Below are positions 8,230 through 16,502 of a stretch of DNA of 64,000 bases, in pieces. The first letter of the stretch is position 1; the number at the start of each line of letters is the position of its first letter. The stretch comes from Siccibacter turicensis LMG 23730 (lineage in GTDB: Bacteria > Pseudomonadota > Gammaproteobacteria > Enterobacterales > Enterobacteriaceae). Under the pieces are notes generated by a model. That model ran no database searches. It worked only from the letters and a program-made list of their open reading frames with translations, and was not told the DNA's origin. The stretch spans positions 235,294-299,293 of the forward strand of contig NZ_AWFZ01000061.1 in assembly GCF_000463155.2 (NCBI RefSeq). The letters are read 5' to 3'. Position numbers and translations under genes: made by a program.

Positions 8230-10134
8230 ATGTTGTGGATCTATCGTATTTCAATGAAAATGAAGTTATTTCTTGCCCTGCTACCGTTGTTGCTGGCCCT
8301 GTGCTGGTTCGCCGGTTCGGGAATAGTCAGCCGTATTCACACCGAGCAGCAGATGACCACCATCAGCCAGCTCACCGCCCTGGCGCGCAGCGCCGGTAAC
8401 GTGGTGCATGAGCTGCAACGCGAGCGCGGCATGAGCGCCGGTTATTTAGGCGCTAAAGGCGAAAAATTCCGCGATGAATTAGCCGCCCAGCAAAAAATAA
8501 CCGATGCGGCGTTAACCACCTTTAATCACTCACTTGCCGAAACCGACAGCGCCCTATTAACCGGCGATATTGCCGCCACGGTAAAGGTATTTAATCAGCA
8601 TATTCAGTCATTAAGCGCCACGCGCAACGCGGTGGTCGGGCTTACTATTCCTACGCCGCAAGCGATCCAGTTTTATACGCAAACCATTGCTGGCGTGCTT
8701 AATTTTGTAGGCGGAATGGGGCATTTAACGCCGTCCGGTCCGATGGTTAACGAACTGGCCGCCTATTACAGCCTGCTGAACCTGAAAGAGCAGGCCGGTG
8801 TGGAGCGCGCGCTGCTGTCGAATATTTTCTCTGCGGATCGCTTTGGGGACGGCCAGTTCCGGCAGTTCAGCGATGTGGTGGGTAAGCAGGAAGCCTGGCT
8901 TATCGCTGCCCGCCGCTTCAGCACCCCTGCCCAGAGCGCCGGGCTTGACCGAGCGCTGGAGTCCGCCGACGCCACGGGCGCCCTGGCGCTGCGACTGGTC
9001 GCCTTCAATAACGCTGCCCAGGGCGGATTTGGTATCGATCCCGGTGCCTGGTTCACCGCCCAGACGCAGCGCATTGAAACGCTGCGCACCGTAGAAAATC
9101 GCGCCGCCGATGCCCTTGAACTCCATGCTGCCACCCTTGCTCAGCACGCGCGCAGCGACTGGCAGTCTTACCTTGCCATCAGCCTGCTCTCGCTGCTGAT
9201 TGCCCTGGGCTTCGCCGTGGTGGTGGCGCGCAGTATTCACGTGCAGCTTACCGGCACGCTGAAAGCGATTCATGAGATGGATGGCGATCTGACGCGCCGT
9301 CTCGATGTGCCGGGCAGCGATGAGCTGTCTGCACTGAACCGCGCGTATAACCAGTCGATCGAGAGCATTCAGCACATTGTGCAGGAGATTAAATCCGGGG
9401 CGGTGGTGCTGCGTAACGCCAGCAGCGATATTGCCGCCGGCAACCAGGATCTCGCGCAGCGCACCGACGAACAGGCGGCCTCGATTGTGGAAACCGCCTC
9501 CAGCATGGAGCAGATCTCCACCGCCATTAACCAGACCGCCGACAACGCCAGTGAAGCAGAGCGACTGACGCTGGCCATGGAGCGCGATGTGCTGGAGGCC
9601 AACCGCGTGTCGCAGGAGGCCAGCCAGAGCATGTCGGATATCCGCACCTCCAGCGAACAGATTGGCCGCATCGTTAAGTCGATCGACGACATCTCCTTCC
9701 AGACTAACCTGCTGGCGCTTAACGCCGCGGTGGAAGCGGCCCGCGCCGGCGAGCTGGGTAAAGGCTTTGCGGTAGTGGCGAGCGAAGTGCGCAACCTGTC
9801 GCAGCGCTGTGCCAGAGAGGCAAGCCAGATCCGTGAACTGGTCGATCGGAACATGGATAAGATCAGTGAAGGAGTGGCGCGGGTGACCGCGTCGAACACC
9901 GCGCTGAAAGCGGCGGCGGACAATACCGGGATGATGAAGCAGTTCGTCAGCGATATCGCCCAGGCCGCCAGCGAGCAGTCGCTCGGCGTATCGCAGGTGC
10001 ATCTGGCGCTCAACCAGCTTGAGCAGGTGACGCAGCAGAACGCCGCCCTGGTCTCCCAGGCCGCGACCGCCAGCCAGATGCTGGACGGCCAGTCGGAAGC
10101 AATGGCTACCCTGGTGGATCGTTTCGTTGCCTGA
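8230..10134 (+). CDS. Methyl-accepting chemotaxis protein with nitrate/nitrite-sensing (NIT) ectodomain
   Basis: Inner-membrane chemoreceptor of 634 residues. TM1 lies at about residues 10-32, followed by a periplasmic helical NIT-type domain (about 45-300) with the signature HELQRERGMSAGYLG. TM2 is at about 312-335, then a HAMP linker and a cytoplasmic signalling domain. The hairpin-tip core DISFQTNLLALNAAVEAARAG is intact near residues 485-510. The C-terminus ends LVDRFVA without the NWETF-type tether for CheR/CheB. It has its own FliA promoter and no chemotaxis neighbours. Nitrate/nitrite as ligand is inferred from the domain only. Confidence 0.9.
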   Translation: MLWIYRISMKMKLFLALLPLLLALCWFAGSGIVSRIHTEQQMTTISQLTALARSAGNVVHELQRERGMSAGYLGAKGEKFRDELAAQQKITDAALTTFNHSLAETDSALLTGDIAATVKVFNQHIQSLSATRNAVVGLTIPTPQAIQFYTQTIAGVLNFVGGMGHLTPSGPMVNELAAYYSLLNLKEQAGVERALLSNIFSADRFGDGQFRQFSDVVGKQEAWLIAARRFSTPAQSAGLDRALESADATGALALRLVAFNNAAQGGFGIDPGAWFTAQTQRIETLRTVENRAADALELHAATLAQHARSDWQSYLAISLLSLLIALGFAVVVARSIHVQLTGTLKAIHEMDGDLTRRLDVPGSDELSALNRAYNQSIESIQHIVQEIKSGAVVLRNASSDIAAGNQDLAQRTDEQAASIVETASSMEQISTAINQTADNASEAERLTLAMERDVLEANRVSQEASQSMSDIRTSSEQIGRIVKSIDDISFQTNLLALNAAVEAARAGELGKGFAVVASEVRNLSQRCAREASQIRELVDRNMDKISEGVARVTASNTALKAAADNTGMMKQFVSDIAQAASEQSLGVSQVHLALNQLEQVTQQNAALVSQAATASQMLDGQSEAMATLVDRFVA

Positions 10135-10139
10135 ACCTT

Positions 10140-10166
10140 GCCCCGTCTGCGGACGGGGCACGCTTT
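10140..10166 (+). terminator. Terminator after the chemoreceptor gene
   Basis: Perfect 8-bp stem GCCCCGTC/GACGGGGC with loop TGCG starts two bases after the stop codon. Only a short T-run follows, so strength is uncertain. Confidence 0.55.
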
Positions 10167-10332
10167 GCTTAACACCGCGAAACTTGCTCCTCACGCCCTG
10201 TCCGATACACTGAAACCATGCTTTTGGTTATCGCGCAGGGCGGCAAATCCTCTCAGGATCAAAACCTTAATCCCCAGAACGCGCCATAATCCTCCCTTTC
10301 CGGAAGTTACGCAGTTTAATGCAGGAGTCCGT

Positions 10333-11319
10333 ATGTTTACGTGTGTATTGATTGATAAGAACGGTGACAGCTACACCTCAACCCTCACCGAGGTTAATGA
10401 GGATGCGCTGCCAGCCGGGGACGTCACGGTGGATATTGACTACTCCTCCATCAACTATAAAGACGCGCTGGCGATCACCGGACGCGGGCCGATTGTCCGC
10501 GCCTTCCCGATGGTGCCCGGCATCGACTTCGCCGGCACCGTGGCCGACAGTACACACCCGGACTACGCGGTGGGCCAGCCGGTGCTGCTTACCGGCTGGG
10601 GCGTAGGGGAAAAACACTGGGGCGGTCTGGCAGGCAAAGCGCGCGTTAAAGGCGAGTGGCTGGTGCCGCTGCCGGAGAACGCGACCGCCCATCAGGTAAT
10701 GGCGATTGGCACCGCCGGATTCACCGCCATGCTGTGCGTCAACGCCATTCGCCAGCACGGCGTGAAGCCTGAAGATGGCCCGGTGCTGGTGACCGGCGCC
10801 AACGGCGGGGTCGGGAGCTGTGCCCTGCTGCTGCTTAACGCGCTGGGCTACCAGGTGACGGCCGCCACCGGGCGGGTCGCGGAAACCGACGCACAGCTGC
10901 GCGCCCTGGGTGCCAGCGAGGTGATTTCCCGCGACGAACTGAGCCAGCCGGGCAAGCCGCTGCAAAAAGAGCGCTGGGCCGCCGCGGTGGACACGGTGGG
11001 AAGCCATACGCTGGCTAACGTCTGCGCCAGCATCAAGTATGATGGCGTGGTCGCCGCATGCGGGATGGCGCAGGGACTGGATCTGCCGGCCAGCGTGGCA
11101 CCCTTTATTCTGCGCGGCGTAACGCTGCGCGGGATCGACAGCGTGATGGTAAGCCAGCAAAAACGCATTGAGACCTGGCAGCAGGCCTGCGAGCTACTTT
11201 CTCCCGAGGCGCTGGAGAAAATCAGCCATACCGTACCGCTGTCACAGGCTATTGATGTCGCCCGTGACCTGCTCGATGGCAAGGTGAAAGGCCGCGTGGT
11301 GATTGACTGCCGCGCCTGA
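10333..11319 (+). CDS. AcuI/YhdH-family NADPH-dependent medium-chain oxidoreductase
   Basis: Medium-chain dehydrogenase/reductase, 328 residues from the ATG at 10333 (GCAGGAG ribosome site). The longer in-frame reading from 10138 has no family support. It matches E. coli YhdH (AcuI, acrylyl-CoA reductase) across its length: SSINYKDALAITG, FPMVPGIDFAGTV, LLTGWGVGEKHWGGLA and the nucleotide-binding turn TGANGGVGS. It is divergent enough to be a paralogue rather than the acuI orthologue, which lies elsewhere in E. coli. Substrate is not known. Confidence is high for family, low for substrate. Confidence 0.85.
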   Translation: MFTCVLIDKNGDSYTSTLTEVNEDALPAGDVTVDIDYSSINYKDALAITGRGPIVRAFPMVPGIDFAGTVADSTHPDYAVGQPVLLTGWGVGEKHWGGLAGKARVKGEWLVPLPENATAHQVMAIGTAGFTAMLCVNAIRQHGVKPEDGPVLVTGANGGVGSCALLLLNALGYQVTAATGRVAETDAQLRALGASEVISRDELSQPGKPLQKERWAAAVDTVGSHTLANVCASIKYDGVVAACGMAQGLDLPASVAPFILRGVTLRGIDSVMVSQQKRIETWQQACELLSPEALEKISHTVPLSQAIDVARDLLDGKVKGRVVIDCRA

Positions 11320-11340
11320 TCGTTCTTCCGCTTTACCCCC

Positions 11341-11373
11341 GCCCGGCCTGAGAGATCGGCCGGGCGTTTTTAT
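11341..11373 (+). terminator. Terminator of the AcuI-like gene
   Basis: 8-bp GC stem GCCCGGCC/GGCCGGGC followed by GTTTTTATTT. Confidence 0.88.
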
Positions 11374-11412
11374 TTCCCGCGTCGTCGCGTCTTTTTTTGG
11401 ACGGTTTTTGCA

Positions 11413-11441
11413 TTGCCCGCGGGCAGTGCGGTCCTTACACT
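11413..11441 (+). promoter_or_regulatory. Candidate promoter of the NlpC/P60 gene
   Basis: TTGCCC (11413-11418), 17-bp spacer, TACACT (11436-11441), about 80 bp before the start codon. The -35 overlaps a near-perfect GC palindrome at 11410-11429, which could be an operator. Confidence 0.4.
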
Positions 11442-11521
11442 GCGCCCATTCCAACAGCGATATCGATTTCATTATTTTTTTATCAGGTAGGGAAGAATCC
11501 ACTCAAACATGTTGCAAGGTT

Positions 11522-12055
11522 ATGGTTAAGTATCTGGTCTCACTTTTCGTTTGTATTATTGCTTTTTCGTCGTCCGTATCCGCTTTTGAAATACCCAGCG
11601 AGATGAAAGCCCACGCTTTCTTACACGCTCCGGGGCACAGTTATTATATTCCGCAGGAATCTCAGTCAGACGCGAAAATGAAAGCGCGTATTCTTGAGCA
11701 ATATAAGAACTGGAAGGGCACCCGCTATCATCTGGGCGGGACGTCGCGACGCGGCATCGATTGTTCCGCATTGATGCAGCGTATTTTCAGCGACTCGATT
11801 AATCTCGATCTGCCGCGTACCACCGGGGAGCAATTACACCGGGGTATTTCCGTCAGCCAGCGGCAGTTAAAGCCGGGCGATCTGGTGTTCTTTAATACCG
11901 GAAAAAGGCGGCGTCACGTCGGGGTTTATATTGGCGGGAATAAATTCATTCACGCTTCGAGCAGCCAGGGCGTGACGATTTCCATGCTGTCTAATGCGTA
12001 CTGGCGCCATCATTATGTCACGGCGCGTCGGGTCGCCGAACGCCGCGTAAGTTAG
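11522..12055 (+). CDS. Exported NlpC/P60 peptidoglycan endopeptidase, MepS-like
   Basis: Predicted periplasmic cysteine peptidase of 177 residues acting on peptide stems of peptidoglycan. The signal peptide MVKYLVSLFVCIIAFSSSVSA has an SVSA-F cleavage site and no lipobox, unlike lipoprotein MepS (Spr). The NlpC/P60 core is complete: GIDCSALMQ with the catalytic Cys, HVGVYIG with the catalytic His, and KFIHASSSQGV with the third polar residue. Closest remembered relative is E. coli MepS. I chose the ATG at 11522 because a signal peptide starts there. The upstream extension to 11303 overlaps the previous gene's terminator. Confidence 0.85.
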   Translation: MVKYLVSLFVCIIAFSSSVSAFEIPSEMKAHAFLHAPGHSYYIPQESQSDAKMKARILEQYKNWKGTRYHLGGTSRRGIDCSALMQRIFSDSINLDLPRTTGEQLHRGISVSQRQLKPGDLVFFNTGKRRRHVGVYIGGNKFIHASSSQGVTISMLSNAYWRHHYVTARRVAERRVS

Positions 12056-12098
12056 TTTGTGTGTTGAGTGTTTTGGCTGGCGCAATGCCAGCCCTTTT

Positions 12099-13094
12099 TT
12101 ATTTCGCCAGCGCTTCCAGCAGCAGGGCGTGGAATTTCTCCGGTGCCTCCATCTGCGGAGCGTGGCCCATACCGTCAAACTCAATCAGCGTGGCATTCGG
12201 AATGGCCTTCGCCGCGGCTTTACCCAGCTCCTGATAGTTACCCACTGCCTTTTTAACCGCGTCCGGCGCGGTGTCGCTGCCCGGTGCCGTGGTATCGCCG
12301 GTGCCGATAAACAGCGTGGTCGGTACCTTCAGGTGCGGAAATTCATACACCACCGGCTGGGTGGCGATCATGTCGTAGATAAGCGCCGAGTTCCAGGCCA
12401 CGTTCGCTTTGCCCGGCCCGTTGTTCATACCCGCCAGCATATCCACCCACTTGTCGTACTCCGGCTTCCAGCGGCCCATGTAGTAGGTTTTCTGCTCATA
12501 GGCCTTGATGCTCTCCGCGCTGGTTTTCAGTTCGCGCTTGTACCACTCATCCACGCTGCGCCACGGCACCCCTTTGGCTTTCCAGTCTTCAAGACCAATC
12601 GGGTTCACCATCACCAGTTTTTCAGTCTGCTCGGGATACATCAGGGCATAGCGCGTCGCCAGCATTCCACCGGTGGAGTGACCCATCACGATGGCGCGAT
12701 CAACGCCCAGCGTTTCCAGCAGCCGGTGCGTGTTTTCCGCAAGCTGCTGGAAGCTGTACTGGTAGCTTTTCGGTTTGGTTGAGGTGCAGAAGCCAATCTG
12801 ATCCGGGGCCACCACGCGATAGCCCTTTTCACTCAGGGCGCGGATGGTGCCTTCCCACGTTGCGGCGCAGAAGTTTTTGCCGTGCAGCAGCACCACGGTT
12901 TGACCGTTGGCGTTCTGCGGTTTGATATCCATATAGCCCATGCGTAGCGTCTGCTGCTGGGAGGTAAAATTGCTATGCTGGAGCGGCCACGGGTAGGCGA
13001 ACCCCTCCAGATTTTCGCCATAGCTCGCCGCCTGAGCCTGGGCGGTAAATAACAGTGTGGCAGCCAACGAACCCTGAATATATTTCCGGAGCAT
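12099..13094 (-). CDS. Periplasmic alpha/beta-fold hydrolase
   Basis: 331 residues with a cleavable signal peptide (MLRKYIQGSLAATLLFTAQAQA-ASYG). Alpha/beta hydrolase features: oxyanion segment VVLLHGKNFCAATWEG, nucleophile elbow GHSTGG, acid region FIGTGDTTAPGSD, and catalytic His in DGMGHAPQMEAPEKF. The substrate (ester, lactone or haloalkane-like) cannot be told. It is convergent with the NlpC/P60 gene and divergent from the carbonic anhydrase operon. Confidence 0.85.
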   Translation of the reverse strand: MLRKYIQGSLAATLLFTAQAQAASYGENLEGFAYPWPLQHSNFTSQQQTLRMGYMDIKPQNANGQTVVLLHGKNFCAATWEGTIRALSEKGYRVVAPDQIGFCTSTKPKSYQYSFQQLAENTHRLLETLGVDRAIVMGHSTGGMLATRYALMYPEQTEKLVMVNPIGLEDWKAKGVPWRSVDEWYKRELKTSAESIKAYEQKTYYMGRWKPEYDKWVDMLAGMNNGPGKANVAWNSALIYDMIATQPVVYEFPHLKVPTTLFIGTGDTTAPGSDTAPDAVKKAVGNYQELGKAAAKAIPNATLIEFDGMGHAPQMEAPEKFHALLLEALAK

Positions 13095-13525
13095 GTGTCA
13101 TCCTCAATTAAATGAGCCAGAACTGATAATTATGGGTGTAAAAGCACGCGCGTCGAATAACCTGAGTTACTATAATGGTTTAATAATTCTGATTATTCAT
13201 CTTGTTGACAAAAATTTACCGCACGCCTCTTCTATAGCAACAAATAAGTAAATCTTATCGCTGATTATCAATTAACTATCTGTTTTTATTTATAATTGAA
13301 AATCCCGCTTTGATGCAGTGACGCACGGGCGAATTTACCCGAATTTAATAAAAACCGACACTTCATTGACACTAATTAATTAATTTCCTTTATCAGATTT
13401 TCCTCAGGGATAATTTATCTCCGAAACTGCTACATCTTATTTTCCGTCGTAATGTCCGGGCCGGGATATGTCTCTGTGGCATGTCAGCCGGGGCGTGGAA
13501 ATAGTTGCCTAAGGAGAGCCACACC
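13095..13525. other. 431-bp AT-rich divergent regulatory region
   Basis: Non-coding gap between the hydrolase and the carbonic anhydrase, clearly richer in A/T than its neighbours, with an AATTAATTAATT run. TTGACA at 13366-13371 is the best -35 for the rightward operon, with TTATCA 18 bp later. No strong operator or RNA was recognised. Confidence 0.4.
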
Positions 13526-14149
13526 GTGACCACACTGAAACCGTTATTGGCCAGAAATCGTAGCTGGGCGCTCCAGCGTCGCCAGCGGGACCCCGAATAT
13601 TTCGAAAAATACCTTCACCAGCAGCAGCCTCATTCGCTGTGGATAGGCTGTTCCGACAGCCGGGTACCTGCCGAAGTGCTGACCGGCTCCCACCCCGGCG
13701 AGCTGTTCGTTCACCGCAACATCGCCAACATGGTCGACACCCGCGACGACAACTTTATGAGCGTGCTGCAGTACGCCCTGCACTACCTGAACGTGGAGCG
13801 GGTGGTGCTGTGCGGCCACTACGGCTGCGGCGGCGTGCAGGCGGCGATGGCGCTGCCGGACAGCCCGCTGGCGAAGGAGGAGTCGGCGCTGGCGCGGCGC
13901 ATCACCCAGCTGCGCGCCAGCATCGCCTCCGGCATTCGCACCTGCGAGGAGGAGGACGATACCGCCGCGCTCAATCAGCTGGTAGAGGCCAACGTGATGT
14001 CGCAGTTTGCGCTGTTGGCGCAGAGCGACCCGGTACGGGCGGTGTGGCAGTCGGGGCGTGAGCTGGGGCTGTACGGCTGCGTCTACGATCTGGCAACCGG
14101 CCACCTTAAAATTCTGGCAGAGCAGTCGGCAGAGGGGGAAACGCCATGA
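13526..14149 (+). CDS. Beta-class carbonic anhydrase
   Basis: Cytoplasmic zinc enzyme interconverting CO2 and bicarbonate, 207 residues from the GTG at 13526. That start is preceded by AAGGAG at optimal spacing. A TTG 21 bp upstream lies before the ribosome site and is less likely. Zinc ligands are visible: Cys and Asp in WIGCSDSRVP, His and Cys in LCGHYGCGGV. It overlaps the next gene by 4 bp (ATGA), so it is translationally coupled to a SulP transporter. It differs from the housekeeping Can, which in E. coli lies elsewhere. Confidence 0.92.
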   Translation: MTTLKPLLARNRSWALQRRQRDPEYFEKYLHQQQPHSLWIGCSDSRVPAEVLTGSHPGELFVHRNIANMVDTRDDNFMSVLQYALHYLNVERVVLCGHYGCGGVQAAMALPDSPLAKEESALARRITQLRASIASGIRTCEEEDDTAALNQLVEANVMSQFALLAQSDPVRAVWQSGRELGLYGCVYDLATGHLKILAEQSAEGETP

Positions 14150-15621
14150 AGCTTGCAACCTTACGTCAGGATATTCCCGCCGGGCTGGTGGTGTTTCTGG
14201 TGGCGCTGCCGCTGTGCCTGGGCATTGCTCAGGCCAGTGGGCTTCCGCCGTTCGTCGGACTGCTAACCGGCGTCATCGGAGGCCTGCTGGTCACGGCGCT
14301 CAGCCCGTCGCGCTTTGCGGTTAGCGGCCCGGCGGCCGGGCTGGTGACCATCGTGGTGGCGTCGGTCGAAAGCCTCGGCTCGTTCTCCGCCTTCTTGCTG
14401 GCGCTGGCGTTAGCCGGGTGCCTGCAGATCGTTCTCGGGATGGTGCGCGCCGGACGCTTTATTTCGCTGGTGCCGGGCAGCGTGATCAAAGGGATGCTGG
14501 CCGCCATCGGCATCCTGCTCATCATGCAGCAGCTGCCGGTCGCGCTGGGGGCGGCGGAAAGCAGCAGCCTGCGCGAACTGTTCAGCGGCCAGACGCCGCT
14601 TGCGCTGCCGGCCATGCTGGTTGCCGGTGGCGGGCTGATTATCCTCTGGCTGTGGACCACCCCGGCGCTCAAGCGCATCAAGGCACTGAACTGGATCCCC
14701 GGCCCGCTGATTGCCGTGGCCGCCGGTGGGGCGATGACGCTGCTGATCCCCCACGTTCAACCGCAGTGGGCAACGCAACTGCCGCGCATTACGCTGCCTG
14801 AGTTCGGCAGCTTGCGTGAGCTGGTAGCCGGGCTGGACAGGCCAGACTGGCAGGCGTGGCAGAACCCGGCGGTGTATACGGTCGCCATCACCCTGGCGCT
14901 GGTGGCGAGTCTGGAAACCCTGCTGAGCCAGGAAGCCCTGAAGAAGCTGCGTCCGCAGCATCCCGCGCCGTCACCCAACAAAGAGATGGTCGCCCAGGGG
15001 ATCGGTAACCTGACGGCGGGGCTGGTGGGGGCGATGCCAATCACCGCGGTGATTGTGCGCAGTTCGGTCAACGTCAGCGTAGGGGCGCAGACAAAGCTGT
15101 CGATCTTTATCCACGGCGCGCTGCTGCTGGTGTGCGGCCTGTGGTTCAGTGCGCTGCTGACGATTATCCCGCTGGCAAGCCTGGCGGCGGTGCTGCTCTG
15201 GACCGGCTACAAGCTGGCGACGCCGCGCCTGTTCGTCGAGCAGATGCGCATGGGCCCGCAGCAGTTCGTGCCGTTTCTGGTCACCATCGTCGGGATTATT
15301 GCCTTCGGGATGCTGGCGGGTATCGCGCTGGGCTTCGCGGCGCAGATCCTCTACAGCGTCTATAAGAGCCACCGGAATGCGCTCCAGCTGACCCGGTATG
15401 ACGATCACTACGTGCTGCGCTTCCAGCAGAACCTCACCTTTATGCACAACCCGCGCCTGCAACATCTCCTGGATGAGATCCCGGAAAACAGCGTAGTGAT
15501 TGTTGAGCATGACAACGCCGAGTATCTCGACCCGGACGTGAAGGCGGTGCTGGCGGACTTCGGTGAAAGCGCGCCGAAGCGCGGCATCCGGCTGAATCAG
15601 TGGCCGGTTGCCGTGCAGTAG
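14146..15621 (+). CDS. SulP-family anion transporter, probable bicarbonate carrier
   Basis: Inner-membrane SulP/SLC26-type permease, 491 residues with about 10-12 hydrophobic segments. It begins with the family's LRQDIPAGLVVFLVALPLCL helix and contains the LSPSRFAVSGPAAGL motif. The C-terminal tail (about residues 420-491) is a reduced STAS-like domain. Its overlap with a beta-carbonic anhydrase gene suggests bicarbonate (or CO2-linked anion) transport. The family also moves sulfate and dicarboxylates, so the substrate is inferred from context. Confidence 0.88.
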   Translation: MKLATLRQDIPAGLVVFLVALPLCLGIAQASGLPPFVGLLTGVIGGLLVTALSPSRFAVSGPAAGLVTIVVASVESLGSFSAFLLALALAGCLQIVLGMVRAGRFISLVPGSVIKGMLAAIGILLIMQQLPVALGAAESSSLRELFSGQTPLALPAMLVAGGGLIILWLWTTPALKRIKALNWIPGPLIAVAAGGAMTLLIPHVQPQWATQLPRITLPEFGSLRELVAGLDRPDWQAWQNPAVYTVAITLALVASLETLLSQEALKKLRPQHPAPSPNKEMVAQGIGNLTAGLVGAMPITAVIVRSSVNVSVGAQTKLSIFIHGALLLVCGLWFSALLTIIPLASLAAVLLWTGYKLATPRLFVEQMRMGPQQFVPFLVTIVGIIAFGMLAGIALGFAAQILYSVYKSHRNALQLTRYDDHYVLRFQQNLTFMHNPRLQHLLDEIPENSVVIVEHDNAEYLDPDVKAVLADFGESAPKRGIRLNQWPVAVQ

Positions 15622-15628
15622 ACGTCTT

Positions 15629-15652
15629 GCCCCGCCTCGGCGGGGCGAGTTT
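15629..15652 (+). terminator. Weak terminator after the SulP gene
   Basis: 7-bp stem GCCCCGC/GCGGGGC eight bases past the stop, followed by only a short T-run. The convergent SDR gene ends immediately downstream. Confidence 0.45.
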
Positions 15653-15658
15653 CTGGCA

Positions 15659-16453
15659 TCAGACGATATCGTCCACCACGCCGCCGTCAACGCGCAGCGC
15701 TGCGCCGGAGGTGGCGGAAGCCTGCATGGAGCAGACGTACACCACCATGTTGGCCACTTCCTCTACGCTGGCGGCGCGCTGGATAACCGAGCTGGGACGG
15801 TTGGCCATCACAAACTCTTTTCCGACCGTCTCCAGCGACTTGCCGCTCTTCTCCATCTCATCTTTCATCATGGCGGCAAAGCCGTCCGACATTGTCGGCC
15901 CCGGCAGTACGCTGTTGACGGTGACGCCGCTGCCCGCGGCAAACTTCGCCAGGCCACGCGCCAGCGAGAGCTGGGCGGTTTTGGTGACGCCATAGTGGAT
16001 CATATCCGCCGGAATATTCAGCGCCGATTCCGAGGAGATAAACACCACCCGGCCCCAGCCGCGGGCAATCATGCCCGGCAGCAGGGCGCGCGACAGGCGT
16101 ACCCCGGACATCACGTTGGTCTGCCAGTACGTTTCCCACGTCTCGTCATCGGTGGCGTAAAAGTCCTGCGGGCCGAAGATGCCGGCGTTGTTCACCAGAA
16201 TATCGGCGTGGGGCACGGTACGCAGCAGGGTTTCCACGCCCTGGGCGTCGCTGAGATCGGCGATGGAAGCGCGCACCGCGACGCCCGGCACCGCCTGTTG
16301 CAGGGTCTGAATCGCTTTGTTCACGGTCGCTTCGCTGCGGCCGTTAATCACCACTTCCGCGCCGCTTTCCGCCAGGCCGCGGGCGATGGCAAAGCCGATA
16401 CCGCCGGTGGAGGCGGTGACCAGCGCCACTTTTCCCGTTAGATCGATTTTCAT
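15659..16453 (-). CDS. SDR-family NAD(P)-dependent oxidoreductase
   Basis: Classical short-chain dehydrogenase/reductase, 264 residues. Cofactor motif TASTGGIG at residues 14-21, NNAG motif in DILVNNAGIFG, and catalytic Ser-Tyr-Lys in ISSESALNIPADMIHYGVTK. The C-terminus has the common SGAALRVDGG ending. It is co-oriented with the LysR gene behind it (50-bp gap) and may belong to the padC-linked cassette. Substrate unknown. Confidence 0.88.
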   Translation of the reverse strand: MKIDLTGKVALVTASTGGIGFAIARGLAESGAEVVINGRSEATVNKAIQTLQQAVPGVAVRASIADLSDAQGVETLLRTVPHADILVNNAGIFGPQDFYATDDETWETYWQTNVMSGVRLSRALLPGMIARGWGRVVFISSESALNIPADMIHYGVTKTAQLSLARGLAKFAAGSGVTVNSVLPGPTMSDGFAAMMKDEMEKSGKSLETVGKEFVMANRPSSVIQRAASVEEVANMVVYVCSMQASATSGAALRVDGGVVDDIV

Positions 16454-16502
16454 AAACTGCTCCAGTAAGGGTTACGCGTCAGACCCTTAAGCGTAGCAGC
16501 TG

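Noticed and set aside
8725-10194. 489-residue reverse ORF across the chemoreceptor
   Set aside because: Antisense of an intact MCP; composition not protein-like.
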